A stretch of 39,462 nucleotides of DNA from Deltaproteobacteria bacterium (GTDB lineage: Bacteria; Myxococcota_A; UBA9042; PHBI01), in contig WYBB01000135.1 in the NCBI GenBank assembly GCA_011526585.1, forward strand, positions 1 to 39,462. The letters run 5' to 3'. Below the pieces are notes generated by a model. It had not been told where the DNA came from and ran no database searches. It was given only the letters and a program-made list of their open reading frames with translations. Below, piece after piece: positions 1-9,661 of the stretch. The position numbers and the translations under genes were made by a program. Each line of letters opens with the position of its first letter. Positions within the stretch are counted from its first letter, which is position 1.

Positions 1-159
1 CAGCCGGGCACGCTCGGCGATCGGCGCGTCACGGTGATCGGGGCGAAGCCGATCGGGCGGCGCGGGCTGGCCGAGCTGTGGCATGCGCTGCTCGCCGATC
101 AGGGGCTGGTGGAGGAGCGCCGCGGGGGGTACTGGCTGATCCGTCCGGTGCGACGATAG
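1..159 (+). CDS. 3' end of an unidentified protein (partial)
   Basis: The reading frame is open from base 1 to a TAG at 157-159 and gives the last 52 residues of a protein whose start lies outside the window. The tail reads as alternating beta strand and helix (around RRVTVIGAKPIGRRGLAELW) and ends GGYWLIRPVRR. The pattern of a strand, a helix with LLADQGL and a final GGYWLI strand recalls the small N-domains found in secretins, but this is only a shape resemblance. Four bases separate its stop from the end of the convergent gene on the other strand. No function is assigned. Confidence 0.55.
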   Translation, partial: QPGTLGDRRVTVIGAKPIGRRGLAELWHALLADQGLVEERRGGYWLIRPVRR

Positions 160-163
160 CGGC

Positions 164-724
164 CTACTCGCGGCGGACGCGTGGGGCGTTCTTGGCGACC
201 TTGCCCCAGAGCAGCTCGCGGTAGGAGTCGAAGTTGATGTAGGGCATCTCCCAGGGCTTGCGCTCGACCTTCTTGTCATCGGGAGCGAGCAGGCCGACGC
301 GCGAGAAGAAGTACTCGAGGCGCTCGAAGGCAGCGTCGGCGCGGCGCACGTAGCGCTCGTAGAAGGCCTCGAGGCGCACGTGGTCGACGGCGCCGCGGAT
401 CGTGATCGGATCCTGCGCGCGCACGACGGCGAGGCGCCCGTCGCGGTAGAAGGTCGGCTCCCACGGGCGGCGGCCGCGGAGCTCGGCGCCGAGGTCCTCG
501 ATCCCCTTGGCGAGCTCGAGGCGCTCGCGCACGCTGGCCTCGCGGGAGGCGAGCTCGGCGGCGCGCGCGACGATCGCCTCGACGCGCTCGCGCACCGCGG
601 GCGGCGCGCGTTTCTCGATGCGTTTCCAGAGGTTGGAGAGCGATACCAGGCCCCGCTCGATCGCCGCGGGGGCGATGGGGCTGTCCGCCTCGGGCGCGGG
701 ATCGGGCGAGGGCGCGTCGCTCAC
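164..724 (-). CDS. conserved hypothetical protein downstream of truncated haemoglobin
   Basis: A 186-residue protein that starts at a GTG (724-722) four bases after the haemoglobin stop, so it is very probably co-transcribed and translationally coupled to it. An upstream in-frame start would overlap the haemoglobin gene and code for low-quality Arg/Thr-rich sequence, so the GTG is preferred. The first 25 residues are Pro/Asp/Ala-rich and probably disordered. The rest is charged and helical. The C-terminus carries a distinctive aromatic stretch, KPWEMPYINFDSYRELLWGK, which looks like a conserved core rather than random sequence. There is no signal peptide or membrane segment. I do not recognise the family. 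Its place in a trpB-haemoglobin-hypothetical trio is the only functional hint. Confidence 0.7.
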   Translation of the reverse strand: MSDAPSPDPAPEADSPIAPAAIERGLVSLSNLWKRIEKRAPPAVRERVEAIVARAAELASREASVRERLELAKGIEDLGAELRGRRPWEPTFYRDGRLAVVRAQDPITIRGAVDHVRLEAFYERYVRRADAAFERLEYFFSRVGLLAPDDKKVERKPWEMPYINFDSYRELLWGKVAKNAPRVRRE

Positions 725-728
725 GGCG

Positions 729-1150
729 TCACCTGCAGGTACCGGCGAGCACCTGGTCGCGTTGCGCCTCGTCGTGCGCGATCCAGCGTGTCGCGACGTC
801 GGCGGGCACGTCATGCTCGGCGAGCGTCTCGCGCAAGATGGCGATGCGTCGCGCGAAGTGCCCGTCGAAGATGCGATGCGCGGCGTGAGCCTCGACCATC
901 GGGCGGCCGTCGTAGCTCACGGGGCCGCCGAGGTGCGCCGCCGCCCAGCGATATTCGAAGACGCGGATCCGCGCCTGCGGGGCCTTGTCGAAGTGGAAAC
1001 CGATCATCACGTCGGAGAAGACGCGATCGAGGAAGTCGTCGATGATGATGCGCAGGCCGGGCTCGCCGCCGAGGCGCTCGAAGTCGGAGGCGCTGGGGTC
1101 GTGCTTGCGCGGGGCCTCGGGTGGGACCGAGCGGCTCGGGCGGAGCTGGA

Positions 1151-1154
<4 letters not shown>
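729..1154 (-). CDS. truncated haemoglobin (2-on-2 globin family)
   Basis: A 141-residue protein. The GTG start at 1154-1152 shares bases with the trpB stop (GTGA), so the two are translationally coupled. Residues 1-25 are a variable extension. The globin core begins at about 26 with [17 protein letters not shown], followed by [15 protein letters not shown] (B-E region), [19 protein letters not shown] and a final [13 protein letters not shown]. In truncated globins the LGGP-Y-G-xxM-xxAH block carries the proximal haem-binding histidine (F8); here that is H90. The length and this block fit the TrHb family, probably group I-like. Such proteins bind O2 or NO or handle reactive oxygen and nitrogen species. 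The role beside trpB is unknown. Confidence 0.85.
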
Positions 1155-2380
<1,226 letters not shown>

Positions 2381-2419
2381 GGCAGGCACGATAGACACGC
2401 GCGCCGCCTTCGGGCAAGG

Positions 2420-3802
2420 ATGTCGGCCGTGAAGGCGACGTGCACGAGGACCCTGTGGGCGGTGGTGATGGCGCTGGCGTCGGTGCACGGCGCAGGCGCG
2501 GTCCAGGCGGCGGAGCCCGGGGACGACGCAGGGGAGATCGAGGACGAGGCGCGGGTCGACCCGGTGCTGGCCGAGCGGCGCGACAAGGCGCAGGCGCTGG
2601 TCCGGCGCGGCCAGGAGCTCGCGGGCATGGGGCGGCGCGAGGAGGCGCTGGCGGCGTTCGGCGCGGCGCTGGAGGTCTACCCGGCCTACCCGCTGGCGCA
2701 CCATGAGCTCGGGGTGAGCTTCGCCGACCTCGGGGATCTGGAAAAGGCGGCGGCGAGCTTCGAGCGCGCGCTGGCGCTGGCGCCGGACTTTGCGCGCGCG
2801 CGGCAGGCGCTGGGTGAGGTGCGGCGGCGGCAGAAGCGCTTCGGCGAGGCGCTGGACCAGTTCAAGGCGGCCCTGGCGGTGGCCCCCGAAGACGTCGCGA
2901 CCTGGTACGGCGTCGCGGCGACCTTGCGCGCGCAGAAGAAGAACGGCGAGGCGCTGCATGCGCTGCGGCGGCTCGTGCGCGCGGCGGACAACCCGATGGC
3001 GCCACCGGTGATCGAGGCGAACAAGGAGATCGCGGCGCTGGAGAAGGCCGGCGTGCGCGAGGTCGCGTGGGGTGTCGAAGGCGAGCCGGACGCGGTGGGC
3101 GAGACGCCGACGCCGACCGTCGCGACCGCGCCGGGAACGCTGACGCGCCACGACGGCGACGCGGAGTTCACCGAGCGGCGGTATCTGGCGGCGCTCGAGC
3201 GCTACCTCGGCGCGTGGTCGGACGAAGGGCCCGACGCGGTCTTGGCGTACAAGATCGGCGCGACCTTCGCGGTGATGAACGACGATCGCCAGGCGCTGGC
3301 GTGGTGGCGCAAGGCGCTGGCGATCGACCCGGGACGCGAGCTGGTCGCGCGGCACCTGGCGCTGCTCGTGGCGAAGCTCAGGCAGTCGGGCGCAGAGGTC
3401 AGCGATGGCGGCGGTGATGGGGGCGACGCGGTGGCGCGCGCGAAGGAGGCGTTGCGCCTCGGTGACCCGGGCAGCGCGCTCTTCCTGGTCAAGGGATCGG
3501 ATCGGCCGGGCGCGGCGGCGGTCGAGGCCGAGGCGCGGCTGAGGCTCGGAGACTTCGCGCGGGCGCGGGCGATCTTCGAGGAGCTCCTGGGCGAGGATCC
3601 GGAGGATCGCGTCGCCAAGGGCGGGCTGGCCGAGACGCTCCTGCGCATGGGGCAAGCGGGCGCGGCGGAAAAGGCGATCCAGGCGTGGGTCGGCAGCGTG
3701 GGCTCCGAGGGCGGCTACAAGGCGCGCCCGGAGACCTTCCTCGTGTTCCGGCGCGGTGAGGTCGAGGCGCGGCTCCTGGCGCCGCCCGAGCCGGAGGACT
3801 GA
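2420..3802 (+). CDS. secreted TPR-repeat protein
   Basis: A 460-residue protein with an N-terminal signal peptide ([20 protein letters not shown], cleavage near residue 31), so it acts in the periplasm or outside. Tetratricopeptide repeats follow at about 57-90, 91-124, 125-158 and 159-192 (for example [17 protein letters not shown] and [17 protein letters not shown]). A second block lies at about 250-310 and a third at 380-430. A loop rich in Gly and Asp (around 360) separates the last blocks. TPRs mediate protein binding; there is no catalytic domain. The ATG at 2420 sits directly on an AAGGA motif, so the GTG at 2429, eight bases after that motif, may be the true start; both keep the signal peptide. 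It is divergent from trpB and 93 bases upstream of the unknown paralogue pair. Confidence 0.85.
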   Translation: MSAVKATCTRTLWAVVMALASVHGAGAVQAAEPGDDAGEIEDEARVDPVLAERRDKAQALVRRGQELAGMGRREEALAAFGAALEVYPAYPLAHHELGVSFADLGDLEKAAASFERALALAPDFARARQALGEVRRRQKRFGEALDQFKAALAVAPEDVATWYGVAATLRAQKKNGEALHALRRLVRAADNPMAPPVIEANKEIAALEKAGVREVAWGVEGEPDAVGETPTPTVATAPGTLTRHDGDAEFTERRYLAALERYLGAWSDEGPDAVLAYKIGATFAVMNDDRQALAWWRKALAIDPGRELVARHLALLVAKLRQSGAEVSDGGGDGGDAVARAKEALRLGDPGSALFLVKGSDRPGAAAVEAEARLRLGDFARARAIFEELLGEDPEDRVAKGGLAETLLRMGQAGAAEKAIQAWVGSVGSEGGYKARPETFLVFRRGEVEARLLAPPEPED

Positions 3803-3895
3803 GGCGGCGCGAGCGCGCTCGTGCCGGTCGAGGCGTTGCCAAGCGGGGCGCGCGGTGGGATGCTCCCGGCGCCGCGCGAGCGGGAGGTGACGTCA

Positions 3896-4579
3896 ATGAG
3901 CGACGAGGACGAGGGCAAGGCGGGCGGCGGCGATGCAGGCAAGACCGGAGCCGGCGGCTCGAGCCCGATCGACGAGCTGCGCGACAAGGTGAGCGAGGCG
4001 GCCAACGAGTTCCTCAAGGCCAGGTTGGGGCTGGAGCAGGGGGTCGACGGGACGCTGCGCCTGCCCGAGCGCGGGGTCTTCGAAAACATCGGTCAGCGCG
4101 CCGACCAGTTCGTGCGCGGGTTCTTCCGCGGGTTCGTCGCCAAGACGCCGGAGGAGCGGGAGGCGGCCGCCGGGTTGCGCGATCCGAAGGACGTGCCGGG
4201 CGGCACCGAGATCGCGGCGCGGCTCCTCGGGCGGGTGAGCGAGACGATGTCCGGCGCCTTTCACGCGTATCTGAAGGACCACGTCGTCGATCCGAACAAG
4301 CCCGAAGAGCAGGTCGTGGTCGATGGGCGGTTCGTGCTGCGCCACGGGGCGCCGCTCATCGCGACCTTCGTGCAGGCGCTCGGCACGCGCTTCTCGAACG
4401 AGGCGCCGGGCGAGGGCGGCGACAGGGCGCCGGAGGCGACGCCGCTCAACGCGCCGATCGAGGAGGCGCCGGAGCGTGAGAGCGGAGCGCCACACGTCGA
4501 CTATCGGGTCGACCTGCCGTCGGTCTTCACGTCGTTGTTCGTGAGGCCACCGGCCGGCGACGAGGGGGACAAGCGATGA
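3896..4579 (+). CDS. unknown protein, paralogue A of an adjacent pair
   Basis: A 227-residue acidic protein with no signal peptide or membrane segment. The ATG at 3896 has a strong ribosome site (GGGAGGTGA at 3882-3890). Residues 1-25 are Asp/Gly-rich, then a helical part (DELRDKVSEAANEFLKARLG) and a basic/aromatic helix (FVRGFFRGFVAKTP). A core at about 115-165 contains VVVDGRFVLRHGAPLIATFVQALG, followed by an acidic linker and a final VDYRVDLPSVFTSLFVRP. The core and the tail match the next gene's core (ITLDAAFFKQHGTSLL) and tail (KLDLGSILAGLFRRR) in order and spacing, so the two are diverged paralogues. The stop overlaps the next start (ATGA). The family is not recognised. Confidence 0.8.
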   Translation: MSDEDEGKAGGGDAGKTGAGGSSPIDELRDKVSEAANEFLKARLGLEQGVDGTLRLPERGVFENIGQRADQFVRGFFRGFVAKTPEEREAAAGLRDPKDVPGGTEIAARLLGRVSETMSGAFHAYLKDHVVDPNKPEEQVVVDGRFVLRHGAPLIATFVQALGTRFSNEAPGEGGDRAPEATPLNAPIEEAPERESGAPHVDYRVDLPSVFTSLFVRPPAGDEGDKR

Positions 4580-5541
4580 ACCGCGAGGGAGATGAGGGCG
4601 GACCGGACGACGGCGCGGCAGAGGGGGGCGAGAGCGAGACGCAGGGGGGCGAGGGCGCCACCGAAAAGGACAACGTCATCGCGTTCCCGGGTGCGCGGGT
4701 GCGCGCGGTTCCGACGACCGCGGAGGGCGCGGCGGCAACGGACGACGAGGCGGAGGGCCAGGGCGTCGGCGAAGCCGAGAGCGCGGCCGAGGCGAGCGCG
4801 GCCGAGGCGGGCATGACGCTGGATGCGTTCGAACGGGCGGTGCGCAGCGCCGTGCGCGAGAAGCTCGGCGAGAACCCGGAGGGGCGGCCGCAGGGGGCCG
4901 ACGAGCTGGTGGCGCAGGTCTTCTCGGCGCTGACGGGCAAGGACGCGAAGACCGCGCTGGCGGAGGTGCGGCAGCGCCTGGCCGAGCCGCTGACGCCGGG
5001 CGGTGGGAACGAGCCGGCCGATGTCATCGATCTCGGCGCGGTGCGCGAGGCGCGGCAGAAGGCCAGCCTCGAGTCGGCGCAGAAGATCGGCGGCGCGCTC
5101 AGGGACACCTTCAACCAGTTCCTGGCGAACCTGGCCGAGCGTCAGGGCATGCGCGGTGAGATCACGCTGGACGCGGCGTTCTTCAAGCAGCACGGGACCT
5201 CGCTGCTCGGCAACCTGTTCCAGGGGTTGGCGTCGGCGCTCATGCAGCAGAACAGACCCCAGGCGTCGGGACCTGCCGCCACGGACGAAGGGCCGGCGGC
5301 CCGAGCGGCCGGCATCGAGGGTGAGGCGGGTGAATCCGAGACGGTCGGCGACGCCGACGCCCCGACGGCCTCCGAGGCGGGCGGCGAAGGCGAAGCAGCG
5401 ACCTCCGAAGGCCAGGACACCGCGAAACAGGCCGGCAAGGACACGCGCGCGGTGCAGGTCAAGCTCGACCTCGGCAGCATCCTCGCGGGCTTGTTCAGGC
5501 GGCGCGAACCGCCGCCGCCGTCCGAGCCTACGCAGGATTGA
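4576..5541 (+). CDS. unknown protein, paralogue B of an adjacent pair
   Basis: A 321-residue acidic protein whose ATG overlaps the stop of paralogue A, implying coupled translation and possibly a heteromeric complex. The first 80 residues are Glu/Gly/Ala-rich and probably disordered, apart from a short hydrophobic VIAFPGARVRAV. A helical part follows (LDAFERAVRSAVREKLG, DELVAQVFSALTG), and then the shared core at about 170-225 with LRDTFNQFLANLAE and LDAAFFKQHGTSLLGNLFQG. After another Glu/Ala/Gly-rich linker the tail VQVKLDLGSILAGLFRRR is shared with paralogue A. There are no cysteines and no catalytic motif that I can see. It could be a structural or granule-associated protein, but that is only a guess from composition. 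Confidence 0.8.
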   Translation: MNREGDEGGPDDGAAEGGESETQGGEGATEKDNVIAFPGARVRAVPTTAEGAAATDDEAEGQGVGEAESAAEASAAEAGMTLDAFERAVRSAVREKLGENPEGRPQGADELVAQVFSALTGKDAKTALAEVRQRLAEPLTPGGGNEPADVIDLGAVREARQKASLESAQKIGGALRDTFNQFLANLAERQGMRGEITLDAAFFKQHGTSLLGNLFQGLASALMQQNRPQASGPAATDEGPAARAAGIEGEAGESETVGDADAPTASEAGGEGEAATSEGQDTAKQAGKDTRAVQVKLDLGSILAGLFRRREPPPPSEPTQD

Positions 5542-5552
5542 CCGATCGGTCA
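5539..5552. promoter_or_regulatory. perfect 14-bp palindrome, possible operator
   Basis: TGACCGATCGGTCA is a perfect palindrome that starts on the stop codon of paralogue B and lies 132 bases before the polyphosphate polymerase GTG. Its size and symmetry fit an operator for a dimeric repressor such as a TetR-type protein. No such regulator is encoded nearby, so the assignment is inference. Confidence 0.35.
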
Positions 5553-5684
5553 GGAGACCACCGACGTTGCCCTCGGGCGGTCGGGTTGCGGCGCGGGTGA
5601 CCGCTTCGGCATACTCGGTTGCGTCGCGCCGACGGGGAGACGCTCGGCGGCGCGACGCCCCCTGAACGACGAACGCGAGCCGAC

Positions 5685-6488
5685 GTGTCCGAGGCCTCGA
5701 GGATCGAACGACGCGAATACAAGTACCTCGCCGACGAGGCGATGGTCGATCGGATCCGCCATGCGATCCGCCCGTTCTGCGAGCTCGATCCCTACGCGGC
5801 GCGCGCGCCGGACCACCGCTACACGATCGAGAGCCTCTACCTCGACACGCCGGATCTGGCGCTCTATCGCGCCAACGACATCGAGCTCGTCGAGCGCTTC
5901 AAGCTGCGCGTGCGCCACTACCCCGACGCAGCGGCGAGCCCCGTCTTCCTCGAGCTCAAGGCGCGCTATCACGACACCATCGTCAAGTCGCGCGCGCGCG
6001 TCGAAGCGGACTGGGCGCGGGTCGCAAGCGACCCCTTCGTGCCGCGGCGGCTCCTCGGCAACGCGCCGGCGGCGGAGCGCTTCGTCACGCGCGTGCACGC
6101 GATCGGAGCGCGCCCGACCCTGCTCGTGCGCTACACGCGCGAGGCGTGGGCGAGCATCGTCGACGACTACGCGCGCGTCACCTTCGACCGCGGCGTGACG
6201 GGCTGCCTGGTCGCGCCCGACGCGTGGCGCTTCGACGCCGATCCGCGCGACTTCCGTGCGTGCGACGACCCGACGGGGGTGCGCGACGACGGCTCGCTGA
6301 CCATCGTCGAGCTCAAGTTCACCGCGCGCGTGCCGCGCTGGATGGTCTCGCTGATCGAGTCGCTCGGGCTCACGCGCCGCGCCTACTCCAAGTACGGGCG
6401 CGCGCTCGAGGCGCATCACATCGCGCCCGAGCTGCGCACGCCGAGACGCGCGTGGATCTCGGGGCACGGCGTACGAGGTGCCGCATGA
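5685..6488 (+). CDS. VTC-domain polyphosphate polymerase
   Basis: A 267-residue protein of the VTC/CYTH tunnel-fold superfamily, whose characterised members polymerise polyphosphate from ATP. The GTG at 5685 places the start just before the first domain strand (RIERREYKYL); longer forms would add Arg-rich sequence. All hallmark residues of the tunnel are visible: R9, R10, E11 and K13; KLRVR with K73, R75 and R77; ELK with E90 and K92; K101 and R103; R149 and R152 in LLVRYTREAW; R164 and D168; the metal-site ELK at E209-K211; and SKYGRA with K236. It has no membrane segment of its own, unlike yeast Vtc4 which sits in a membrane complex. Its stop overlaps the start of the DUF4956 gene (ATGA), as expected for the known VTC-DUF4956 pairing. 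Confidence 0.9.
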   Translation: MSEASRIERREYKYLADEAMVDRIRHAIRPFCELDPYAARAPDHRYTIESLYLDTPDLALYRANDIELVERFKLRVRHYPDAAASPVFLELKARYHDTIVKSRARVEADWARVASDPFVPRRLLGNAPAAERFVTRVHAIGARPTLLVRYTREAWASIVDDYARVTFDRGVTGCLVAPDAWRFDADPRDFRACDDPTGVRDDGSLTIVELKFTARVPRWMVSLIESLGLTRRAYSKYGRALEAHHIAPELRTPRRAWISGHGVRGAA

Positions 6489-7171
6489 ACGAGCTGACGA
6501 GCCTCTTCTCCGGACCGAACACGCCGACCACGCCGGAGAACGCGTTGCTCTCGCTGCTCACGGCGCTGGCGCTCGGCCAGGCGATCGGCGCCGTCTACAT
6601 GTGGACCTTCCGCGGGCTCTCGTACACGCGCTCGTTCGTCTTCGCGGTGGTGACCGGGTCGGTCATCACCTGCACGCTGATGCTCGCGATCGGCAACAGC
6701 CTGGCGGCCGGGATCGGGATCGCCGGCGGCATGGCCCTCATCCGCTTCCGCACCTCGATGCGCGACCCGCGCGACCTGATCTTCGTGCTGGCGTCGCTGT
6801 CGGCCGGGATCGCGTGCGGGCTCAAGGCCTGGGGCCCGGCGATCATCGGCAGCGCGATCTTCATCGCGGGCGCGGTGATCTTCACCTACAGCGACTTCGG
6901 CGCGCGCGAGCGGGCCGATGGGCTCCTGCGCGTACAGATCCCGGCGCGCCCCGAGAGCGAGCGGCGCCTCGCCGACGTGCTCGGGCGCTACACGCGCTCG
7001 TTCGCGCTGGTGACCTTGCGCGAGGCCGCGCAGGGCGAGGCGATGCAGCACGCCTATCAGGTGCGGCTGCGCTCGGCGGCGGATCGCACGCCGCTCTTGC
7101 TCGAGCTCGAGCGCCTCGAGGGCACACGCGACATCTCGCTCTTGATGCAGGAACCGACGGTGGAGATCTGA
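6485..7171 (+). CDS. DUF4956 inner-membrane protein
   Basis: A 228-residue protein with about four hydrophobic segments in residues 20-140 and a soluble C-terminal domain from about 145. The family signature is clear: SYTRSF, then IRFRTSMRDPRDLIFVLASL, then GLKAWGPAIIGSA, which corresponds to the DUF4956 core IRFRT-xxxDPRD. DUF4956 proteins are commonly encoded next to VTC-type polymerases, and here they overlap by four bases. The function is unknown; a role as membrane anchor or channel for the polymerase product is a reasonable inference. It is followed after six bases by the HlyD-type gene, so all four genes to 9608 look like one transcript. Confidence 0.92.
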   Translation: MNELTSLFSGPNTPTTPENALLSLLTALALGQAIGAVYMWTFRGLSYTRSFVFAVVTGSVITCTLMLAIGNSLAAGIGIAGGMALIRFRTSMRDPRDLIFVLASLSAGIACGLKAWGPAIIGSAIFIAGAVIFTYSDFGARERADGLLRVQIPARPESERRLADVLGRYTRSFALVTLREAAQGEAMQHAYQVRLRSAADRTPLLLELERLEGTRDISLLMQEPTVEI

Positions 7172-7177
7172 TCGACC

Positions 7178-8269
7178 ATGGCCTCTCCTGCCATCGCTGA
7201 CGTGATCCGTCGCAAGGTGCTGCCGCTCGTGCTGTGGCTCGGGCTCGTCGCGGCGGCGTTCTTCACGTGGCGTTCGATGGGCGCGGGACAGGCGGTGCGC
7301 GGCTTCGCCGAGGCGATCCCGTTTCGGCTGGCGTCGCTCGAGCCGGCGCGTGTGGAGGCGGTATTGGTGCGGCTCGGGGATCACGTCAGCGCCGGACAGG
7401 TGGTGGCGGTGCTCGACGCGCGCGCGCTCGACGCCGAGCTGCGCGCGGCCGAGGCGGAGAAGGCGCGGGTGCTCGGCGAGATCGCCAAGGCGCGGATCGA
7501 GGCGCGGGCGGGGCGGACCGAGGCCCTGCGCGGGATCGCCAACAGCCGGTCCGAGGTCGAGCGGGCGCTGCGCGAGGCGAGGACGCGCCGTGAGACGGCG
7601 CGGGCGGAGCTCGGCGCGCTCAAGCGCGAGCTCGGGCGGCAGCGCGAAGCAGTCGCCGCCGGGCTGATGCGCGCGGCCGAGATCGCCGAGCTGGAGATCC
7701 GGCTGGCGGCGCTGACGAAGCTGTCGGCGGAGGAGGACGCGGCCGTCGCGATCTACGAGCGCCAGGTCGCCGAGATGGGCGAGCTCGAGACGACGGGTGA
7801 GCTCGCGTGGATCGAGGCGGCGATCGCCCCCCTCGAGGCCGAGCTGGAGGTCTGGGAGGGGCAGGCGCGGGCGCTCATGGCGCGGCGCGACCAACACATC
7901 TTGCGAGCGCCGGCCGATGGGCAGGTGAGCGCGGTGCACGGGGCGCGCGACGCGACGGTGACGCCCGAGCTGCCGCTGGTCGAGATCGTGGCGCACGCGC
8001 CGGGACGAATCGTCGCGTGCGTGACCGAGGACGTGCCGGTCGCCGTCGGGGTCGGGCTGGCCGCGCGCGTGCGGCCGCTGTCGGCGTGGGACCGCGAGCT
8101 CGAGGGGCGCACCGTCTCGGTCGGGCCGGTGATCGAGCTGCCGCTGCGCTGCTGGCGTGACGCGCGTCAGCCGCTCTGGGGGCGGCTCGTGACCGTGGAG
8201 CTCGGCCCGGGTGAGGCGATCGTGCCGGGTGAGTCGTTGGAAGTCCGGTTCGAGCCCGATGGAGGTTGA
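7178..8269 (+). CDS. HlyD-type membrane fusion (periplasmic adaptor) protein
   Basis: A 363-residue protein with one N-terminal membrane anchor (about 14-32). The first half of the lipoyl domain is at about 55-82 (VEAVLVRLGDHVSAGQVVAVLD). A long Ala/Glu/Arg-rich coiled-coil hairpin runs from about 83 to 240. The second lipoyl half is at 241-271 (ILRAPADGQVSAVHG), followed by a beta-barrel domain. This is the usual order for adaptors that link an inner-membrane transporter to a TolC channel. It is unusual that no ABC, RND or MFS pump is encoded next to it; the only inner-membrane partner is the DUF4956 protein six bases upstream. The next gene starts inside its 3' end, so adaptor and channel are translated together. 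Confidence 0.92.
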   Translation: MASPAIADVIRRKVLPLVLWLGLVAAAFFTWRSMGAGQAVRGFAEAIPFRLASLEPARVEAVLVRLGDHVSAGQVVAVLDARALDAELRAAEAEKARVLGEIAKARIEARAGRTEALRGIANSRSEVERALREARTRRETARAELGALKRELGRQREAVAAGLMRAAEIAELEIRLAALTKLSAEEDAAVAIYERQVAEMGELETTGELAWIEAAIAPLEAELEVWEGQARALMARRDQHILRAPADGQVSAVHGARDATVTPELPLVEIVAHAPGRIVACVTEDVPVAVGVGLAARVRPLSAWDRELEGRTVSVGPVIELPLRCWRDARQPLWGRLVTVELGPGEAIVPGESLEVRFEPDGG

Positions 8270-9608
8270 GCGCCCCGGGCCGGGGAGCACGTCGTGCCTG
8301 GTCGCGCTGGTGTGCGCGGGCGCGCTCGGCTGCTACCGGCCGCTGGCGCCGCTGACGAGCCCGGAGGACAAGCGCGCGTGGGTGGCGCGGCTCGGCGTCG
8401 AGGCGCCGGTGGCGGCGCCGGACGATGGGGCGCGCGGGGCGCATTGTGCTGCGACGCTCGACGAGGCGGCGCTCGCCGCGCTGGCGGTCGCACGCGATCC
8501 GGAGATCGCGCGGCTCGAGGCGGAGGCGCATGCGCTCGAGGCGAGCGCGCAGGCATCGAGAGCGCGGGCGCCGGAGCTGCGCATGAACAACTTCAGGCTC
8601 GACGAGGTGGTGCGGAGCGAGCCGCGCTTCGAGCTCGGGTTGCGCGTGCCGTTCGAGCGGCCGGGCACGCTGGCGGCGGAGGCGGACGCGCTGCGGCAGG
8701 AGGGCGCGATCGTGCGGGCGCGTGCGGGCGAGGTCGCGCGCGAGCTCAGGCGTGAAGTGCTCCGCGCGGTCGCGCGCCATGCCGGCGGGTTGGCGATCGC
8801 CGAGACGGCGCGCGCCGAGGTCGACCGCGCCGGACGTGAGATCGCGCGGCTCTCGGCCGGGGCGGCGACGCAGGCGGTCGAGGCGCTGGCGTTGGCCGAG
8901 GCCGAGGTCGCGCTGGCCGAGGCACGCAGCGCCGTCGCGCTGGCCGAGGCGGAGGCCGCGCGTTGGGGTGCGCTGGTCGCGGCGCGCTGTGGTTGCGTGC
9001 CCGAGCCGGGCATCGCGCTGCGCTGGCCGGAGCGCTGGCCGAGCGATCGTCCAGGTGCGCGCGATGAGCTGCACGCCCTGGCGCTCGCACAGCGCCCGAT
9101 CCTCGATCGGCGCACGGCCGAGCTGGCGGTGGCCCATGCGCGCGCGCACGAGGCGCGGGCGCTGATGTGGCCGTGGCTCGACTGGGTGCAGCTCGGCTAC
9201 GAGCTGACCGAGCCGGTCGCCGCCGACACCTGGGTCTTCTCGCTGGCGCTCGCGATCCCGATCGGCGCGTGGGATGGCGAAGCGCTCGAAGCCGTCGAGA
9301 TCCATCGGCGCGGGATCGTCGAGGCGGCGCGCCGCGATGCGATCGCCATCGGCGCCGAGGTCGACGCGGCGCTCGGACACTGGCAGCGCTGCGACGACGC
9401 GCTCGCGGCGCTCGCGCACGCGCGCTCGGGGATCGATCGCCAGCGCCTCGCGGCGCTCGATGACGCGGTCGCGCGCGGGCTCGCCGATCCCGCCGATGTG
9501 CACGCGCTCGCGCGTGACCTCGCGCGCATCGAGCGCCGCCGGCTCGAGGCGCTCGTCCTCCTCCGCGAAGCCAGGATCGAGCTCGAGTACGCGCTCGGGC
9601 GACGCTGA
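8259..9608 (+). CDS. TolC-like outer-membrane efflux lipoprotein
   Basis: A 449-residue protein starting at an ATG that overlaps the HlyD-type gene by 11 bases. It has a lipoprotein signal: a hydrophobic stretch then AGALGC, with the lipidated cysteine at position 25. The mature part is built of long Ala/Glu/Arg-rich helices with two similar halves, each containing a short strand region (LRMNNFRLDEVVRSEPRFELGLRVPF and a later WPWLDWVQLGYEL...VFSLALAIPIGAW). That is the layout of the outer-membrane efflux (TolC/CusC) family. It would form a trimeric channel reaching into the periplasm and dock onto the HlyD-type adaptor. No pump gene accompanies it. The 53 bases before the next gene carry a direct repeat GCGATCGGC. 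Confidence 0.85.
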   Translation: MEVERPGPGSTSCLVALVCAGALGCYRPLAPLTSPEDKRAWVARLGVEAPVAAPDDGARGAHCAATLDEAALAALAVARDPEIARLEAEAHALEASAQASRARAPELRMNNFRLDEVVRSEPRFELGLRVPFERPGTLAAEADALRQEGAIVRARAGEVARELRREVLRAVARHAGGLAIAETARAEVDRAGREIARLSAGAATQAVEALALAEAEVALAEARSAVALAEAEAARWGALVAARCGCVPEPGIALRWPERWPSDRPGARDELHALALAQRPILDRRTAELAVAHARAHEARALMWPWLDWVQLGYELTEPVAADTWVFSLALAIPIGAWDGEALEAVEIHRRGIVEAARRDAIAIGAEVDAALGHWQRCDDALAALAHARSGIDRQRLAALDDAVARGLADPADVHALARDLARIERRRLEALVLLREARIELEYALGRR

Positions 9609-9661
9609 TCGCGATCGGCCGACCTTGCGATCGGCGCCCATCGTGTTACGCCCGTCCGACC

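Noticed and set aside
9611..9635. Direct repeat GCGATCGGC before the AbgT-family gene
   Set aside because: Only nine bases and close to the common GCGATCG-type words of this genome; not enough to call a site.
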